A stretch of 12,166 bases of DNA from Sulfurimonas sp. (GCA_027858865.1 JAQIBW010000258.1:1-12166); one strand, 5' to 3'. Numbered from the stretch's first letter, positions 1-6,674 are shown. Notes: generated by a model not told the origin, from the letters alone. Translations and numbers: made by a program.

Positions 1-65
1 CAACAAATATCCTCTAATAATATTTAGAGACAATAATAATCAAATTTACTAACATAAAGAATATA

Positions 66-953
66 ATGAACTTACAAGATTTAAGAAAAGAAAGACAAAA
101 GTGGATGACTTGGAAAAATATCAAGCCTCTTCGCGATGCATTAGAATCTCTAGAAGATGGCTTGTTTAAAGTCGAACTTGGTGACGTGGTTAAGATTAGT
201 GGTGAGACTAAACAAAACATAGAAGATGTTGCAAGAACTATGATGCCATGGAGAAAAGGTCCTTTTGAGATTTTAGACACTTACATAGATGCTGAATGGA
301 AGAGTAATATAAAATACAACCTTCTAAGAAAGCATTTTAATTTAAAAGATAAGAGAGTTGCCGATATAGGGTGTAACAATGGTTATTACCTGTTTCGTAT
401 GCAAGAAGATGCGCCAAAATCTTTAGTGGGTTTTGATCCATCGCCTCTGTACAAAACACAGTTTGACTTTATAAATCATTTTGTAAAAAGTGATATTGTT
501 TATGAGCTTTTGGGTGTTGAGCATCTGGAGTTTTATGAAGAGAAGTTTGATACTATCTTTTGTTTAGGGGTTTTATATCACAGAAGTGACCCTGTTGCAA
601 TGTTAAAGTCTCTTTTTCGCGGACTTGACAGCCAAGGCGAAGTGATACTAGATACTTTTTATATAGATGGTGAAGATGAGATGGCTCTATGCCCAAAATC
701 ATCTTACTCGAAAATACCAAATATCTATTTTGTACCGACAATATCGGCTCTTAAAAACTGGTGCTTAAGAGCCGGATTTAGTAGTTTTGAGGTTTTAGAG
801 ACTTCCACTACAGACGCAGATGAGCAGAGAAAGACTCCATGGATAGAGGGACAGTCACTGGAAGACTTTTTAGATTCAGAGGACAGCACAAAAACTGTAG
901 AAGGTTACCCAGCTCCAAAGAGAGTTTATGTAAAACTAATAAAATCGCGCTAG
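66..953 (+). CDS. cmoB: tRNA U34 carboxymethyltransferase CmoB
   Basis: CmoB transfers a carboxymethyl group from carboxy-S-adenosylmethionine (Cx-SAM) to 5-hydroxyuridine at wobble position 34 of tRNA, giving cmo5U. The 295-residue protein has the family landmarks in order: MPWRKGPF (60-67), the Rossmann glycine motif VADIGCNNGYY (98-108), GFDP (122-125), GVLYHRSDP (168-176), KNWCLRAGF (230-238) and a C-terminal KTVEGYPAPKR (276-286). The Cx-SAM contacts I recall for E. coli CmoB (K91, W105, K110, Y200, R315) line up with K64, W78, K83, Y171 and R286. The N-terminus is about 27 residues shorter than in E. coli (323 aa). No cmoA, which makes Cx-SAM, lies in this window, so it must be elsewhere if the pathway works. 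The ribosome binding site is weak (AAAG about 8 bases upstream). Identity is very secure; the exact start is slightly less so. Confidence 0.96.
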   Translation: MNLQDLRKERQKWMTWKNIKPLRDALESLEDGLFKVELGDVVKISGETKQNIEDVARTMMPWRKGPFEILDTYIDAEWKSNIKYNLLRKHFNLKDKRVADIGCNNGYYLFRMQEDAPKSLVGFDPSPLYKTQFDFINHFVKSDIVYELLGVEHLEFYEEKFDTIFCLGVLYHRSDPVAMLKSLFRGLDSQGEVILDTFYIDGEDEMALCPKSSYSKIPNIYFVPTISALKNWCLRAGFSSFEVLETSTTDADEQRKTPWIEGQSLEDFLDSEDSTKTVEGYPAPKRVYVKLIKSR

Positions 954-957
954 TGAG

Positions 958-1000
958 ATGAGCCTACCGCTTAGGTAAACAAAGCGTTAGCGTTACAAAA
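958..1000. repeat. Short GC-richer structured intergenic element (candidate dispersed repeat)
   Basis: Just after cmoB lies a stretch clearly richer in G and C than the surrounding intergenic DNA, with several overlapping self-complementary words: CCTA (963-966) with TAGG (972-975), CGCTT (968-972) with AAGCG (982-986), and GTAA (975-978) with TTAC (993-996). These pairings are mutually exclusive, so the stretch could fold in alternative ways. There is no T-run after it, so it is not itself a good intrinsic terminator. I infer that it may be a copy of a small dispersed intergenic repeat; with one copy in view this is unproven. Confidence 0.3.
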
Positions 1001-1001
1001 T

Positions 1002-1025
1002 AGATGAAGGGTTTCCTTCATTTTA
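1002..1025 (+). terminator. Hairpin terminator after cmoB
   Basis: A perfect 7-bp stem, ATGAAGG (1004-1010) with CCTTCAT (1015-1021), closes a GTTT loop and extends by a G-U and an A-T pair to 1002/1023. The T-run (1021-1024) overlaps the end of the right arm and is short, so this is probably a moderate or leaky Rho-independent terminator between cmoB and the thioesterase gene. Confidence 0.5.
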
Positions 1026-1049
1026 TGTAATAAAATTAAGGGATAAAAA

Positions 1050-1550
1050 GTGAGTACAGAGAAAGAAATACATGATGAAGAATTAGAACTTGACGACTAT
1101 AGAGAGAGTGAAGAAAACGCCGTAATTTTATCAACTCATGAGAATATTAATCGTGATTTAAATGGTGAGCTTTTAAAGTTAGAAAAAGGTTATGTTGAGT
1201 TAAGACTTACAACGACCTCTGATATGGTTGTTGATGATCAGGGTCTTATTCATAGTGGATTTGTTTTTTCTGCTGCAGACTTTGCTGCAATGGCCGCTGT
1301 AAACGAAAGAAATGTAGTTCTAGTTGGAAGTGATTGTCAATTTCTATCTCCAGTAAAGTTTGGTGATGAAGTTAACTTTGTTGCTAGAGTAAGACATACA
1401 GAGGGTAGAAAAAGAAACATTTACGTAGAAGCTCATGTTTTGGATATTAAAGTTTTTGAAGGTGAGTTTAAAACGGTTATAACAGATAGGCACGTATTAA
1501 AGTTAAAACTTCTCGAAGATGGAGATAAAGCACTAAAAAGAGCGGACTAA
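1050..1550 (+). CDS. PaaI-like hotdog-fold thioesterase
   Basis: A 166-residue cytoplasmic protein with a single hotdog domain (roughly 40-155). The signature is the central helix after a conserved His-Ser-Gly: IHSGFVFSAADFAAMAA (67-83), followed by the strand pair CQFLSPVKFGDEVNFVARV (96-114). This arrangement fits PaaI/4HBT acyl-CoA thioesterases and also resembles the effector domain of FapR, but no DNA-binding domain is present. The substrate cannot be told from sequence. The first 22 residues are strongly acidic (11 Asp/Glu) and look like a disordered extension. The start is GTG at 1050, chosen because AAGGG lies 6 bases upstream. The gene is separated from cmoB by a hairpin terminator and ends in a bidirectional terminator shared with the converging methyltransferase gene. 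Fold assignment is good; function is general only. Confidence 0.82.
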   Translation: MSTEKEIHDEELELDDYRESEENAVILSTHENINRDLNGELLKLEKGYVELRLTTTSDMVVDDQGLIHSGFVFSAADFAAMAAVNERNVVLVGSDCQFLSPVKFGDEVNFVARVRHTEGRKRNIYVEAHVLDIKVFEGEFKTVITDRHVLKLKLLEDGDKALKRAD

Positions 1551-1570
1551 GTCCTCTCTTTTATTTTTTT
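1536..1570. terminator. Bidirectional terminator between converging genes
   Basis: GGAC (1544-1547) pairs with GTCC (1551-1554) across a 3-base loop. After one C/T mismatch, seven more pairs join 1536-1542 with 1556-1562. On the plus strand the stem runs into TTTTATTTTTTT; on the minus strand it runs into TTTTT. It therefore serves both the thioesterase gene and the methyltransferase gene, and its arms lie partly inside the 3' coding ends of both. Confidence 0.75.
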
Positions 1571-2157
1571 GCAGTTAGTAAAAATACTCCAAAATCTTTG
1601 TGTGGTTTGTTTATAGTATTTATATTTTCAAAAGCTACATTATTAAATCCTGCATCTGAAGCAATTTTGCATAGCTCATTTTTTTCAAATCCAAAGTGGA
1701 AAACACCACTGTTATCTGAATGGAATGTTCCATCTTCATGCTCTAAATCTGCAATTGCGATAAATCCACCTTCATTGATATCTCTATATATTGTTTCAAA
1801 AAAAGCTTTTAAATCTTGGACATGATGAAGTGTCATAGAACTAACTAAACCATCAAAAGATCTATCTAGTGGCTTAGTTATAATATCTTGACAATAAGTC
1901 TCGATACTGAGCTCAGGAGTGTTTTTAGCTTTTAGCTTTTCAAGCATACTAAGCGATGTATCAACTCCATAAACCTTCTTAACTCTATGTGCAATATCAA
2001 ACCCTAAAAGACCAGTACCTACACCAAAGTCTAAAATCTCCATATTACTTGAAAGTTCTACTCTTTTGTTTATTGCATCTGAGATTATTTTTGCACCTTG
2101 GACTTGGACATCGCCCATATCCCAATCTTTTGATTTTTCTTTAAAGTGATCTTTCAT
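1561..2157 (-). CDS. Class I SAM-dependent methyltransferase (substrate unknown)
   Basis: A 198-residue protein with one Rossmann-type methyltransferase domain. Motif I is ILDFGVGTGLLG (41-52), the acidic residue for the ribose hydroxyls is in VYGVD (62-66), and SSMTLHHVQD (106-115) is the motif IV/V region typical of Methyltransf_11/25 families. There is no signal peptide or extra domain. Its ATG shares one base with the stop of the upstream MBL-fold hydrolase gene (TAATG, 2155-2159), so the two are co-transcribed and probably translationally coupled. Transcription ends at the bidirectional terminator at its 3' end. It is not CmoA: it is shorter and lacks that family's characteristic motifs. 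Whether it methylates a small metabolite, a quinone precursor or a macromolecule cannot be read from the sequence. Confidence 0.85.
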   Translation of the reverse strand: MKDHFKEKSKDWDMGDVQVQGAKIISDAINKRVELSSNMEILDFGVGTGLLGFDIAHRVKKVYGVDTSLSMLEKLKAKNTPELSIETYCQDIITKPLDRSFDGLVSSMTLHHVQDLKAFFETIYRDINEGGFIAIADLEHEDGTFHSDNSGVFHFGFEKNELCKIASDAGFNNVAFENINTINKPHKDFGVFLLTAKK

Positions 2158-2750
2158 TATAGAGTTCCTATCCAGTAGTCTGCATGTTGCTGCTCTTGTT
2201 TTATGGTCGTAGTCCCACCATGTCCAGGGTAGAGTGTTTTATCAAAATTTAGTTTTTTAAATCTTTCTAGGGAGTCTTTCATATCTTGTGGTGATGAGTA
2301 TGGAAAATCTGTTCGCCCAATTGAACGCTCAAAAATAAAATCTCCGCTAAATATTGCATCTTCTATCTCTATCATAGAACAACCCGGACAGTGACCTGGG
2401 AAATGACGAAATTTTACTTTTACTCCATCAAAATTGAACTCTTGTTCCGGTTCTACTTCAACATCTGGAACCGATGGTGGCAGGTCTGGTACCCAGCTAC
2501 TCTCACTCAGCAACATAACATCACCTTTTGGAGTATAAAGTGGAATGTTCAGTTTTTTTTGAAGCTCTGCATTTGACCAAACATGATCAAAGTGTCCATG
2601 TGTATTTAAAATTGCTACAGGATTTGTAACATTTTGTTCTACCCAAGAAGTTGCATCTACCCCTGGATCTATAATGAAGTCTTTGCCATCTACAGTTGCG
2701 ATGTAACAGTTTGTCTGGTAAATACCCATTGCTTGAACTTTTATCTGCAT
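2157..2750 (-). CDS. MBL-fold hydrolase, glyoxalase II/YcbL-like
   Basis: A 197-residue metallo-beta-lactamase-fold hydrolase. All expected metal ligands are visible: THGHFDH (50-56; H51, H53, D55, H56), H120 in HFPGHCPG, D137 in SGDFIF, and H177 in YPGHGG. SIGRTDFPYSSPQ (143-155) is typical of the YcbL/type II glyoxalase-like branch that hydrolyses thioesters such as S-lactoylglutathione, but the true substrate is unknown and many Campylobacterota lack glutathione. I chose ATG at 2750, preceded by AAAGAGAA; a TTG at 2780 in frame would lie upstream of the likely transcription start and adds an atypical leader. It is first in a two-gene operon with the methyltransferase and divergent from nadE. 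From memory, C. jejuni has the same hydrolase (Cj0809c) next to nadE. Confidence 0.88.
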   Translation of the reverse strand: MQIKVQAMGIYQTNCYIATVDGKDFIIDPGVDATSWVEQNVTNPVAILNTHGHFDHVWSNAELQKKLNIPLYTPKGDVMLLSESSWVPDLPPSVPDVEVEPEQEFNFDGVKVKFRHFPGHCPGCSMIEIEDAIFSGDFIFERSIGRTDFPYSSPQDMKDSLERFKKLNFDKTLYPGHGGTTTIKQEQQHADYWIGTL

Positions 2751-2771
2751 TGTGTTCTCTTTTTTAATAGA

Positions 2772-2829
2772 TTGTAACAAAATTATATAAATATTAGAAC
2801 AAAATAATTTTAAAAATCATTTGTTACAA
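2772..2829. promoter_or_regulatory. Paired TTGTWACAA palindromes, candidate operator
   Basis: TTGTAACAA (2772-2780) and TTGTTACAA (2821-2829) are each palindromic around a central base and are exact reverse complements of each other, so together they form a wider inverted repeat with centres 49 bases apart. The right copy extends to the 11-base palindrome TTTGTTACAAA. The left copy overlaps the probable transcription start of the minus-strand hydrolase operon; the right copy lies in the -35 zone of the probable nadE promoter. This is the layout expected of a regulator controlling both divergent units, possibly by looping. The regulator is unknown. Confidence 0.45.
2782..2787 (-). promoter_or_regulatory. 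Probable -10 box of the hydrolase-methyltransferase operon
   Basis: Read on the minus strand this is TATAAT, placed so that transcription would start near 2775, about 25 bases before the ATG at 2750. No clear -35 is seen, as is usual for sigma-70 promoters in Campylobacterota. Confidence 0.5.
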
Positions 2830-2837
2830 AACTTTGA

Positions 2838-2843
2838 TATAAT
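2838..2843 (+). promoter_or_regulatory. Probable -10 box of the nadE operon
   Basis: A perfect TATAAT within TTTGATATAATC places the transcription start near 2850, about 30 bases before the nadE ATG. There is no clear -35 hexamer; the palindrome TTGTTACAA occupies that zone instead. An AAAGG at about 2864-2868 is the likely nadE ribosome binding site, with rather long spacing. Confidence 0.55.
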
Positions 2844-2880
2844 CTTATTTGTTAAAGATTTTTAAAGGTTTGCGAAAAAT

Positions 2881-3687
2881 ATGAGTAAATACGCACAAAT
2901 TTCAGACTATCTAGAACGGTTTTTGGATAATGAAGTTCGAAAAACTGGAATTAATGGGGTTGTGATTGGTTTGAGCGGTGGATTAGATTCTGCGGTTGTT
3001 GCTGTTTTGGCTCATAAAGCTTTTAAGGATGATTTGTTATGTGTGAAAATGCCTTCACAATACTCTTCACAGAGTTCACTCGATGATGCAGATGCACTTT
3101 GTAGAGATTTTTCTATGAATGCAATTACTGCTTCTATTGAGCCAATGTTACGTGCATATGAGGAGCTTAATCCAAATATGGACAATCTAAGAAAAGGCAA
3201 CTTTTCTTCTCGTATGAGAATGTCAACTTTGTTTGATATCTCTGCAAGAGAAAATGCTTTGGTTTTAGGGACTAGTAACAAGAGTGAGTTAATGTTGGGT
3301 TATGGAACTCTTTATGGAGACCTATCAAGTGCAGTGAACCCAATAGGTGACTTGTATAAAAGTGAAGTATATGAGTTAGCTAGATACCTTGGTGTAACAA
3401 AAAATATTATAGATAAAGCTCCGTCTGCAGATTTATGGGATGGACAGAGTGATGAAGATGATTTAGGTTATACATATACAAAGCTAGATGCTGCTTTGAA
3501 ACTCTATGTAGAAGATAGACTTAGTAAAGAAGAAATAGTTGAAAAGGGGATAGATTCTCAGATGCTAGATATGATTATTGGAAGAATTTTTCGCAACCAT
3601 TTTAAGCGAAAGATGCCAGTTATTGCAAAGCTTACATCTAGAACTATAAACCATGATTTTAACTATCCAAGAGATATAACTTTATAG
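2881..3687 (+). CDS. nadE: NH3-dependent NAD+ synthetase
   Basis: NadE performs the last step of NAD biosynthesis: it adenylates deamido-NAD with ATP and amidates it with ammonia. The 268-residue protein is a complete short-form enzyme with no glutaminase domain, so it should use free ammonia. The ATP-pyrophosphatase P-loop SGGLDS is at 32-37. GTSNKSELMLGYGTLYGD is in the centre, followed by NPIGDLYKSEVYELARYLG and PSADLWDGQSDEDDLGY, the family's substrate and magnesium binding loops. It begins a plus-strand operon continuing into the aminotransferase, lpxK and argB, and is divergent from the MBL-fold hydrolase operon. The promoter region carries paired palindromes that may regulate it. The neighbourhood of hydrolase, nadE and lpxK is shared, as I recall, with C. 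jejuni. Confidence 0.97.
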   Translation: MSKYAQISDYLERFLDNEVRKTGINGVVIGLSGGLDSAVVAVLAHKAFKDDLLCVKMPSQYSSQSSLDDADALCRDFSMNAITASIEPMLRAYEELNPNMDNLRKGNFSSRMRMSTLFDISARENALVLGTSNKSELMLGYGTLYGDLSSAVNPIGDLYKSEVYELARYLGVTKNIIDKAPSADLWDGQSDEDDLGYTYTKLDAALKLYVEDRLSKEEIVEKGIDSQMLDMIIGRIFRNHFKRKMPVIAKLTSRTINHDFNYPRDITL

Positions 3688-3719
3688 ACCTAGTAAGATA
3701 TAAAATTAAGGAATAAAAT

Positions 3720-4841
3720 ATGAAAATACCGTTTTGTAAATATGAAAGTGGACGAGAAAAACATAGTAATGTCGCAGATGTTTTAGATGCAGAAGACCTT
3801 AATCAGGTGGCTCAGTTAGAAGATGAATTTGCTTCATATATTGGAGTTAAATATGCCTTAGCTACTTCTCACGGTACTTCAGCACTTCATCTTGCGATGA
3901 TAGCACTTGACCTTAAACGTGGTGATAAAGTTATATGTTCAGTAAATGCTTACCCTAATGTGCCAGAAGTTGTTCGTCACTTTGATGCAGAACCTATTTT
4001 CATAGATATTGAGCCAAATACTTATAATATTAACCTAGACCTTTTAGAAGCTTACCTAGAAGATAACCAATCAAAAAAGCTAAAAGCTGTTATCGTTACT
4101 CACTTGGCTGGAATTACAGTTGATTTAGAAAGACTATATTCAATTGCTAAAATTTATAATGTTAAGATTGTCGAAGACGCAAGTGAAGCATTGGGCGCAA
4201 CATATAACAATCAAAAGATAGGTTCAACAGGTGGAGATATCACTTGTTTTAACTTCTCTCCTCATTTAAAGAAAAATGTATGTAACGGAGGTATGCTTGT
4301 TACGGATAATGCTGAGATTATGGAACGTGCAAAACTTCTATGTAACCATGCTATAGAACGTGATGAAGACTCATTAGAGTATATCTATGATGTAGTAGAT
4401 ATCGGTAATGATTATTCTTTAAGTGAGTTAGATGCTGCTTATATAAGAGCACAGATTTTAAAGCAAGATAAAAATATCAAAAGACATCAAGAGATAGCAA
4501 AAATGTACAGTGATGCTTTAGATGGAACTAAGCATATAACTATTCCGGATATGAGCAATAATGAGCATCCATTCTCTTTGTATATTATAAAAGTTGATAA
4601 AAATCGTGATTCTTTTGCGCTTGAACTTAAAAAAGTTGGTGTTGAATGTGGATTACACTATATTCCACTACATCTTTTATCTTACTACAAATCAAAATAC
4701 TCATTGAAAATCAATAATTACCCTAAAGCACTACAATGCTATCAGCAAGTTCTATCTCTTCCAATATACCCTGGTATGGATGATAAAGAAGTAAAATTTG
4801 TTTGTGAGAAAGTTAAACAAATAGCTAAAACAAGAGTTTAA
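3720..4841 (+). CDS. DegT/DnrJ/EryC1/StrS-family PLP aminotransferase
   Basis: This 373-residue protein has the fold and length of the sugar nucleotide aminotransferase family (PseC, ArnB, DesI relatives). Landmarks: HGTSALHLAM (51-60) for phosphate binding, THLAG (127-131), VEDASEALGATY (151-162) with D153 expected to contact the PLP nitrogen, CFNFSPHLKKNVCNGGMLVT (176-195) for the Schiff-base lysine region, and the C-terminal GLHYIPLHL (311-319) and SLPIYPGMDDKEV (346-358). In the gap-free alignment with the usual FSFxxxK...GEGG motif, the lysine position falls on L183, and lysines sit at 184 and 185; K184 is probably catalytic. The start has AAGGA 7 bases upstream. It sits between nadE and lpxK, so a role in surface polysaccharide or lipid A-linked sugar synthesis is plausible, but the substrate is unknown. 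Confidence 0.88.
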   Translation: MKIPFCKYESGREKHSNVADVLDAEDLNQVAQLEDEFASYIGVKYALATSHGTSALHLAMIALDLKRGDKVICSVNAYPNVPEVVRHFDAEPIFIDIEPNTYNINLDLLEAYLEDNQSKKLKAVIVTHLAGITVDLERLYSIAKIYNVKIVEDASEALGATYNNQKIGSTGGDITCFNFSPHLKKNVCNGGMLVTDNAEIMERAKLLCNHAIERDEDSLEYIYDVVDIGNDYSLSELDAAYIRAQILKQDKNIKRHQEIAKMYSDALDGTKHITIPDMSNNEHPFSLYIIKVDKNRDSFALELKKVGVECGLHYIPLHLLSYYKSKYSLKINNYPKALQCYQQVLSLPIYPGMDDKEVKFVCEKVKQIAKTRV

Positions 4842-4846
4842 TAAGA

Positions 4847-5755
4847 TTGAATAAGAGTTTAGTATTTTGGGTTGAGGATTATTTCTATAACCCAAACTTT
4901 TTTCAAAAGCTTCTCTCTTTTTTACTTCTTCCCATCAGTTGGATATATTGTCTTGGTATGTTCAGCCGCTTTAAAAGTAAAACCCCCCATGATTTTGACA
5001 TAGACATAGTAAGTGTCGGAAATTTAAGTGTAGGTGGAAGTGGTAAGACACCTCTGGTAACTACTCTTGCATCTAGATACGAGGATTCTGCTGTAGTCCT
5101 TCGTGGTTATGGACGTAAGAGCGCGGGACTATATGTTGTAAAAGACAGAAATAATATTTTGTGTGATGTAAACATAAGTGGTGATGAAGCTATGATTTAT
5201 GCTCATAAACTTTCAAATGCCATCGTAATAGTAAGTGAAGATAGACCTGCAGGGATACTAAAAGCTAAAGAGATGGGTGCTAAAATAATCTTTTTAGATG
5301 ATGCATACTCCAAACACGATATTAAAAAACTAGACCTTCTTATAGATGTAAAAACTAAAAATAATAGATGCTTACCCTCAGGTTCATTTAGAGAGAGACT
5401 ATGGGCTAACAAAGAAGCAATAATTCTTGAAGAAACAAAAGATTTCAAAAGAGTGGTGGAACTTAAAAATAAAAGTGCTAAAATGTCACTAGTAACAGCC
5501 ATAGCAAGGCCATCTAGACTGGATGAGTTTTTACCAGAAGTTGTAAGCAAAAACTATTTTGAAGATCACCACTCATTTACCAAAGAAGAGTTAGAAGATA
5601 TTTTAAAAAAAGATAGTTCAGATTCACTTTTACTTACATACAAAGATTTTGTAAAAGTTGAAGCTTATAACTTGCCGATATCTTTACTAGATTTAGATGT
5701 GCAGGTTGATGAAAAAGTATTTAGTACAATTGATAATTATAGGGAAAAATATTGA
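4847..5755 (+). CDS. lpxK: Tetraacyldisaccharide 4'-kinase LpxK
   Basis: LpxK phosphorylates the 4' position of the tetraacyldisaccharide 1-phosphate lipid A precursor at the inner face of the cytoplasmic membrane. The 302-residue protein has an N-terminal hydrophobic helix (about 22-38) for membrane association, the Walker A loop GNLSVGGSGKTP (58-69), RGYGRKS (86-92), SGDEAMIYA (111-119), CLPSGSFRERLWA (175-187) and FEDHHSF (238-244). The usual DDGFQH motif appears as DDAYSKH (151-157), keeping both aspartates and the histidine. It starts with TTG at 4847, five bases after the aminotransferase stop, because this start gives the family N-terminus WVEDYFYNPNFFQ. Its stop overlaps the argB start by four bases. 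Somewhat shorter than E. coli LpxK (328 aa). Confidence 0.93.
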   Translation: MNKSLVFWVEDYFYNPNFFQKLLSFLLLPISWIYCLGMFSRFKSKTPHDFDIDIVSVGNLSVGGSGKTPLVTTLASRYEDSAVVLRGYGRKSAGLYVVKDRNNILCDVNISGDEAMIYAHKLSNAIVIVSEDRPAGILKAKEMGAKIIFLDDAYSKHDIKKLDLLIDVKTKNNRCLPSGSFRERLWANKEAIILEETKDFKRVVELKNKSAKMSLVTAIARPSRLDEFLPEVVSKNYFEDHHSFTKEELEDILKKDSSDSLLLTYKDFVKVEAYNLPISLLDLDVQVDEKVFSTIDNYREKY

Positions 5756-6603
5756 AAAAGAAGATTGAAACAGTAAAAACGCTGCTTGATGCATTACCGT
5801 TTATAAAAGAGTTTAGAAATGAGATTGTTGTTATTAAGTATGGCGGTTCAGCTCAGACTTCTGCTCAGTTAAAAGAGAAGTTTGCAGAAGATATTTTACT
5901 TATGTATCTTGTTGGCATCAAGCCTGTTATCGTTCATGGTGGTGGCTCAAAAATTACAGAGATGCTAGATGCTCTAAAGATTGAGAGTAAGTTCATAGAT
6001 GGACAGAGAGTTACTACGAAAGAAGTTATGCGTATCGCTGAGATGATTCTTAGTGGAGAGATAAATAAAGAGATAGTTTCACTTCTTAACTCTCATGGTG
6101 CAAAAGCCATAGGCATAAGTGGTAAAGACGCTCACTTCATAACAGCTAAAGCAAAAGATTTTGCAAAGTGGGGTCTGACTGGTAATATAGATGCAGTAAA
6201 ACCAGATGTAGTTGCTAAACTGATTGCAGATAAGTTTGTACCTGTAATTGCTCCAATAGCCGCGGGCGAAGAGATGGGTCATCCGGGATTTAACATTAAT
6301 GCAGACCTCTGTGCCTCTTATGTTGCAAAAGCTATAGGTGCAAATAAAATTATCTTCTTAACGGACACTCCTGGTGTTCTTAACAAGGAAAAAGAGCTTA
6401 TGGCTACTCTAACAAGAACTGAAGTTGACGCTTTAAAAGCTGATGGAACTATTCATGGCGGAATGGTACCAAAAGTAGACGCATGTTTAGAAGCTATTGA
6501 GGGCGGTGTAAAAAAAGCCCACATTATTGATGGTAGGTTAGAACACTCTATGTTATTGGAACTTTTTACATCAGAGGGTGTTGGTACACAAATAGTCTCT
6601 TGA
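5752..6603 (+). CDS. argB: Acetylglutamate kinase
   Basis: ArgB phosphorylates N-acetylglutamate, the second step of arginine biosynthesis. The 283-residue amino acid kinase shows KYGGS (29-33), HGGG (62-65) for phosphate binding, DGQRVT (83-88), NINADLCA (181-188), FLTDTPGVL (202-210) and GGMVPK (236-241). An N-terminal helix, VKTLLDALPFIKEF (8-21), precedes the kinase fold, and the C-terminus reads HSMLLELFTSEGVGT (265-279). Both are features of the hexameric, arginine-inhibited class and are absent from the E. coli dimeric enzyme, so feedback control by arginine is likely. The start is TTG at 5752, overlapping the lpxK stop by four bases with AGGGA six bases upstream, which implies translational coupling. 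No other arg gene is in the window. Confidence 0.96.
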   Translation: MKKKIETVKTLLDALPFIKEFRNEIVVIKYGGSAQTSAQLKEKFAEDILLMYLVGIKPVIVHGGGSKITEMLDALKIESKFIDGQRVTTKEVMRIAEMILSGEINKEIVSLLNSHGAKAIGISGKDAHFITAKAKDFAKWGLTGNIDAVKPDVVAKLIADKFVPVIAPIAAGEEMGHPGFNINADLCASYVAKAIGANKIIFLTDTPGVLNKEKELMATLTRTEVDALKADGTIHGGMVPKVDACLEAIEGGVKKAHIIDGRLEHSMLLELFTSEGVGTQIVS

Positions 6604-6635
6604 ACTATCTCAAGCAATAGTTAATAAATGAAGTG

Positions 6636-6641
6636 TATAAT
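6636..6641 (+). promoter_or_regulatory. Probable -10 box of the DUF2018-hemC operon
   Basis: TATAAT in AGTGTATAATCAC lies in the 71-base gap after argB. Transcription would start near 6648, leaving a leader of about 27 bases that contains GAAGGA (6661-6666), the likely ribosome binding site for the next gene. No clear -35 is present. Since argB is not followed by a strong terminator, read-through from the nadE operon is possible as well. Confidence 0.55.
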
Positions 6642-6674
6642 CACAAATATATAAAAAAACGAAGGAATAAATAA

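Noticed and set aside
12..29. Hairpin CTCTAA/TTAGAG with a 6-base loop upstream of cmoB
   Set aside because: Short, AT-rich stem without a T-run on the plus strand and only a poor one on the minus strand; not enough to call a terminator or regulator.
1561..2157. Methyltransferase as CmoA, partner of cmoB
   Set aside because: At 198 residues it is shorter than CmoA, its motifs outside the generic SAM-binding region do not match, and it is in a separate minus-strand operon with the hydrolase.
2751..2780. An in-frame TTG at 2780 extending the MBL-fold hydrolase by ten residues
   Set aside because: It lies inside the TTGTAACAA palindrome and upstream of the likely transcription start, and the extension is not like the family N-terminus. 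ATG at 2750 has a proper ribosome binding site.
5203..5550. Long antisense open frame within lpxK (and similar ones within proS, hemA and fxsA/dsbC-like)
   Set aside because: These run opposite well-supported genes, lack ribosome binding sites and have low-complexity compositions typical of shadow frames.
6603..6622. Inverted repeat AACTAT/ATAGTT just after the argB stop
   Set aside because: Six AT-rich pairs with an 8-base loop and no T-run; too weak for a terminator and of a size expected by chance.
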